This document shows, in pieces, positions 6,186 to 7,743 of a DNA stretch of 7,743 nucleotides; positions within the stretch are counted from its first letter, which is position 1; the number at the start of each line of letters is the position of its first letter. A model generated the notes under the pieces. The model was given only the letters and a program-made list of their open reading frames with translations, made no database searches and was not told where the DNA came from. This stretch comes from Microcaldota archaeon (GTDB lineage: Archaea > Micrarchaeota > Micrarchaeia > Anstonellales > Bilamarchaeaceae): assembly GCA_021823425.1 (NCBI GenBank), contig JAKANX010000046.1, positions 1 to 7,743 on the forward strand. Reading direction: 5' to 3'. A program made the position numbers and the translations under genes.

Positions 6186-6193
6186 TTTTTATA
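6186..6193 (-). promoter_or_regulatory. TATA box of ribK, leaderless
   Basis: Minus strand TATAAAAA is centred 26-27 nt upstream of the ribK ATG (6163). The start codon would be the transcript's 5' end, and no Shine-Dalgarno is present. Confidence 0.6.
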
Positions 6194-6198
6194 GCTAT
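6191..6198. promoter_or_regulatory. Palindrome over the ribK TATA/BRE: candidate operator
   Basis: ATAGCTAT is a perfect 8 bp palindrome covering the upstream part of the TATA box and the BRE position. A repressor bound here would block TBP/TFB. The ribK product carries a winged-helix domain, so autoregulation is possible, but the site has not been matched to a known RbkR motif. Confidence 0.3.
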
Positions 6199-6210
6199 CA
6201 GCAAAACAAA

Positions 6211-6327
6211 CCCCGTGCCGCGCTCGTGGTTGCGGTTTCGGCGCTGCACGCCGCCTCGGCCGCGGCGAGCAGGGGGATTGCGGTGCCGGCGTACGTGGCG
6301 CAGGCCATAGCGGGCATCGTGGGCTGA
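6211..6327 (+). pseudogene. Possible 3' remnant of a protein gene
   Basis: One plus-strand frame ending at TGA 6325-6327 reads like a natural protein C-terminus with the codon choice of the neighbours (GCG, GTG, GGC, AGG, ATA). It has an Ala-rich helix followed by SRGIAVPAYVAQAIAGIVG. The frame upstream passes through the A/T-rich ribK promoter and then antisense to ribK, so no 5' part of the gene exists. The first in-frame GTG (6226) would give only 33 residues. T-runs follow the stop as if a terminator were kept. I do not recognise the parent family. The alternative is a real small protein or chance coding character in GC-rich DNA. Confidence 0.35.
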
Positions 6328-6332
6328 ATTCG

Positions 6333-6359
6333 TTTTTTCCTTTTTACTTATCGTTTTTT
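6333..6359 (+). terminator. T-rich block with three T-runs
   Basis: Runs of six, five and six Ts lie within 27 bases, just after the remnant's stop codon. They fit an archaeal oligo-T terminator. The last run also forms part of the TATA-like box of the following sRNA. Confidence 0.45.
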
Positions 6360-6362
6360 AAA
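6354..6362 (+). promoter_or_regulatory. TATA-like box of the C/D sRNA
   Basis: TTTTTTAAA is centred about 26 nt upstream of 6385. With the same spacing as the leaderless genes, transcription would begin right at the edge of box C (6386). Confidence 0.45.
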
Positions 6363-6380
6363 GCGGGGGCGGGAAATAGC

Positions 6381-6439
6381 ATTACGTGATGACATGAACA
6401 ACCTCTGATCTGTGATGAGGTCAACAGCGTCTGATTCAA
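6381..6439 (+). ncRNA. Box C/D guide sRNA (2'-O-methylation guide)
   Basis: All four boxes are present in order with archaeal spacing: box C GTGATGA (6386-6392), a 12 nt guide (6393-6404), box D' CTGA (6405-6408), a 3 nt spacer, box C' GTGATGA (6412-6418), a second 12 nt guide (6419-6430) and box D CTGA (6431-6434). Such RNAs bind L7Ae, Nop5 and fibrillarin and direct ribose methylation of rRNA or tRNA. By the rule that the methylated base pairs with the fifth guide base before D or D', the targets would be AGGUUGUUCAUG and ACGCUGUUGACC, each methylated at its fifth base (U). I could not place these targets in rRNA from memory. The terminal stem is weak or absent. The outer ends are estimated; the boxes are certain. 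A TATA-like box sits at the right distance. Confidence 0.85.
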
Positions 6440-6523
6440 TTTTATGATGGGCCATCCGCAAAACAGAAGGTTTTGTGGAGACTGCCGCCGAATTGTCGGC
6501 GGCAGGAACAGCGTCTGGTTCAA
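6423..6523 (+). repeat. Direct 17 bp repeat copying the 3' end of the C/D sRNA
   Basis: AACAGCGTCTGATTCAA (6423-6439) returns as AACAGCGTCTGGTTCAA (6507-6523), 16 of 17 identical and 84 bp apart. The repeat covers eight guide bases, box D and five flanking bases. The second copy has CTGG instead of CTGA and lacks the other boxes in place. Confidence 0.8.
6456..6505. repeat. Two adjacent hairpins between the sRNA and the GGDEF gene
   Basis: Hairpin 1 pairs CCGCAAAAC (6456-6464) with GTTTTGTGG (6470-6478), nine pairs including one G-T, with a 5 nt loop. Hairpin 2 pairs CTGCCGCCGA (6482-6491) with TCGGCGGCAG (6496-6505), ten perfect pairs with a 4 nt loop. Neither is followed by a T-run on either strand, so they are not ordinary terminators. 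They may stabilise the 3' end of the GGDEF mRNA or belong to a small mobile palindromic element. Confidence 0.7.
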
Positions 6524-6550
6524 CAATAATTTCCTTCGTGCCGCCTCTGA

Positions 6551-7743
6551 TTACCGCTCCACGACGAACTCCTGCTTCTTGCGGTCGAAATACGCGACCC
6601 AGCCGCCGCCCCCTTCCTCCTTCGACTTTTTCTTGGCCGTGTACAGGAACTCGTCGAGCCCCTCTATGAGCTTCACGCGGCCCTGGTCCCCGTCGAGCGC
6701 CTCTATCTGGGCGCTGTCCATTATGCCGCTGGAGGCCGAAACCCTCATTCCCTTGTGCTTGAGCTGGGCGACCTCGCTGTGTATGGCCCGCACTACCTTG
6801 TGCGCGACGTCCGCCTCGATGCCCTGCAGGATTATGAGGAACTCGTCCCCGCCCCAGCGTATCACGATGTCAGGGTAGGTGCCCACGTGGCCCTTTGCCA
6901 TGGAGTTGCTCTCGGTGCATTCCACGAGCGCCTTGGCGACCGCGCGCAGCACCGCGTCCCCGTCGGCGTGGCTGAGCGTGTCGTTTATCTGCTTGAACCC
7001 GTCAAGGTCCAGGAACACCACTGAGAATTTCTGCTTCTTGCCTATCCACTTCATCATGCTCGGGTAAAATTCCGTTTCAAAGGCGGTCGCGTTGAGCAGC
7101 CCGGTCTTGCGATCGAACCAGTTGAACATCATGTTGCTGAATATCGCGCTCATCTGCGACATGTATTCCAGGAGGAGCGAGGCGCGCTGCTCGCCGGAGA
7201 GGGCGCTGCCGCACTCGCCGCAGCACCGGAAGGAGATGTACTTCTCCTCCTCGCCCTCCGAGAACCTCGGGCCCTCGGCGACGAGCATTCCGAGCTGCTT
7301 TCCCGCGTTCATTATGGGAATGCTCATCATGCTCGTCATTATGCTCTCCTTGAGCTCGTAGCGGTGGGCGTGTATGAGCTCGGGGTCGAACGTGTAGAGT
7401 TCCTTTCCCGCGGCGTAGAATCCGACGTCCTGGGCTGCCGGGAGCACGGTGTTCGCCCCGACCGGGTAAAGGAGCTTGCGCTGCCTGCCGGCCTCAACGG
7501 CGTAAAGCCCCAGACCGATGGTGTTCTGCAAATAGGAGTTGGTGAATTTGAGGAGTATTTTGCGCTTGCCTTCGGCCACCTTGGTGACTATGTGGTTCGC
7601 GCCGAACACCGCGTCGTATATTTGGCAGGTCTTTGGCAGCTTCGTTGTGAAGTCGTTGGCCTTCTGGACCATCGCCATGTCCCTTTTCGAGCTGGCTGCG
7701 ATGCTGCACATTATTGCGTCGTTAATCGCGTATTTGCCCCTCT
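6551..7743 (-). CDS. GAF-like/GGDEF protein, probable diguanylate cyclase (5' end outside window)
   Basis: Predicted to join two GTP into cyclic di-GMP. Counting from the Met at 7711 (386 aa), residues about 50-160 look like a GAF-type sensor domain. A cysteine cluster FRCCGECG (161-168) follows, with Cys at 163, 164 and 167. The GGDEF domain spans about 197-380. Its key residues are intact: Asp235 in FLDLDGFKQIND, Asn243, Asp252 in DGDAVL, and the motif RWGGDEF with GGDEF at 287-291. The inhibitory I-site, normally RxxD five residues before GGDEF, reads TYPD, so Arg is lost. There is no membrane segment in the visible part. The frame stays open for 10 more sensible codons to the window edge. 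No promoter lies near 7711, so the true start is probably beyond 7743. Confidence 0.9.
   Translation of the reverse strand, partial: RGKYAINDAIMCSIAASSKRDMAMVQKANDFTTKLPKTCQIYDAVFGANHIVTKVAEGKRKILLKFTNSYLQNTIGLGLYAVEAGRQRKLLYPVGANTVLPAAQDVGFYAAGKELYTFDPELIHAHRYELKESIMTSMMSIPIMNAGKQLGMLVAEGPRFSEGEEEKYISFRCCGECGSALSGEQRASLLLEYMSQMSAIFSNMMFNWFDRKTGLLNATAFETEFYPSMMKWIGKKQKFSVVFLDLDGFKQINDTLSHADGDAVLRAVAKALVECTESNSMAKGHVGTYPDIVIRWGGDEFLIILQGIEADVAHKVVRAIHSEVAQLKHKGMRVSASSGIMDSAQIEALDGDQGRVKLIEGLDEFLYTAKKKSKEEGGGGWVAYFDRKKQEFVVER

Noticed and set aside
5624..6310. Long plus-strand open frame antisense to ribK
   Set aside because: Arg/Ala/Leu-rich shadow of ribK with no start signal or domain. Its end also crosses the remnant in a different frame.
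6423..6523. CRISPR array
   Set aside because: Only two 17 bp repeats, one of them part of the sRNA, with a hairpin-filled gap and no cas genes.
6344..6526. Minus-strand open frame of 60 codons across the intergenic region
   Set aside because: It is antisense to the sRNA and through both hairpins. Its repeated LNQT motif is just the 17 bp DNA repeat translated.

Overview
The window looks like chromosomal DNA of a GC-rich archaeon. The evidence is a CTP-dependent (archaeal-type) riboflavin kinase, an Alg7/AglH-like GlcNAc-1-P transferase, a tRNA gene with no encoded CCA, TATA boxes placed for leaderless transcripts, and what reads as an archaeal box C/D guide RNA. Gene packing is tight: one 1-4 nt overlap, one 24 nt convergent overlap, and one pair of abutting stop codons. 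A small-genome lineage such as a DPANN archaeon (Diapherotrites or Micrarchaeota-like) would fit, but that placement is a guess.

Left part (3-3563, plus strand): a co-oriented cluster of three genes. They are a class II HMG-CoA reductase (mevalonate and hence isoprenoid or dolichol supply), an unrecognised multi-pass membrane protein with a C-terminal domain rich in N-glycosylation sequons, and a polyprenyl-phosphate GlcNAc-1-P transferase. Together they suggest lipid-linked glycan synthesis and surface N-glycosylation. A convergent sugar-1-phosphate nucleotidyltransferase (4259-3540, minus) overlaps the end of the cluster and could supply a nucleotide sugar.

Middle part (4260-6163): a divergent promoter region separates the nucleotidyltransferase from an Hsp20 chaperone gene. 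Hsp20 runs stop-to-stop into a CutA gene on the opposite strand. These are followed by tRNA-Val(GAC) and a riboflavin kinase with an N-terminal winged-helix domain (RbkR-like), both on the minus strand.

Right part (6164-7743): a roughly 390 nt stretch with no intact protein gene. It holds the ribK promoter, a short coding-like remnant, a T-rich block, an almost textbook C/D box sRNA (6386-6434) with its own TATA box, two adjacent hairpins, and a 17 bp repeat of the sRNA's 3' end. After it comes a GAF-like/GGDEF protein on the minus strand whose 5' end runs off the window. GGDEF proteins are uncommon in archaea. The most notable items are the unlisted C/D sRNA and its partial duplication, the GGDEF protein with a complete catalytic motif, the sequon-rich membrane protein beside the Alg7 homologue, and the C55 in the tRNA T-loop.
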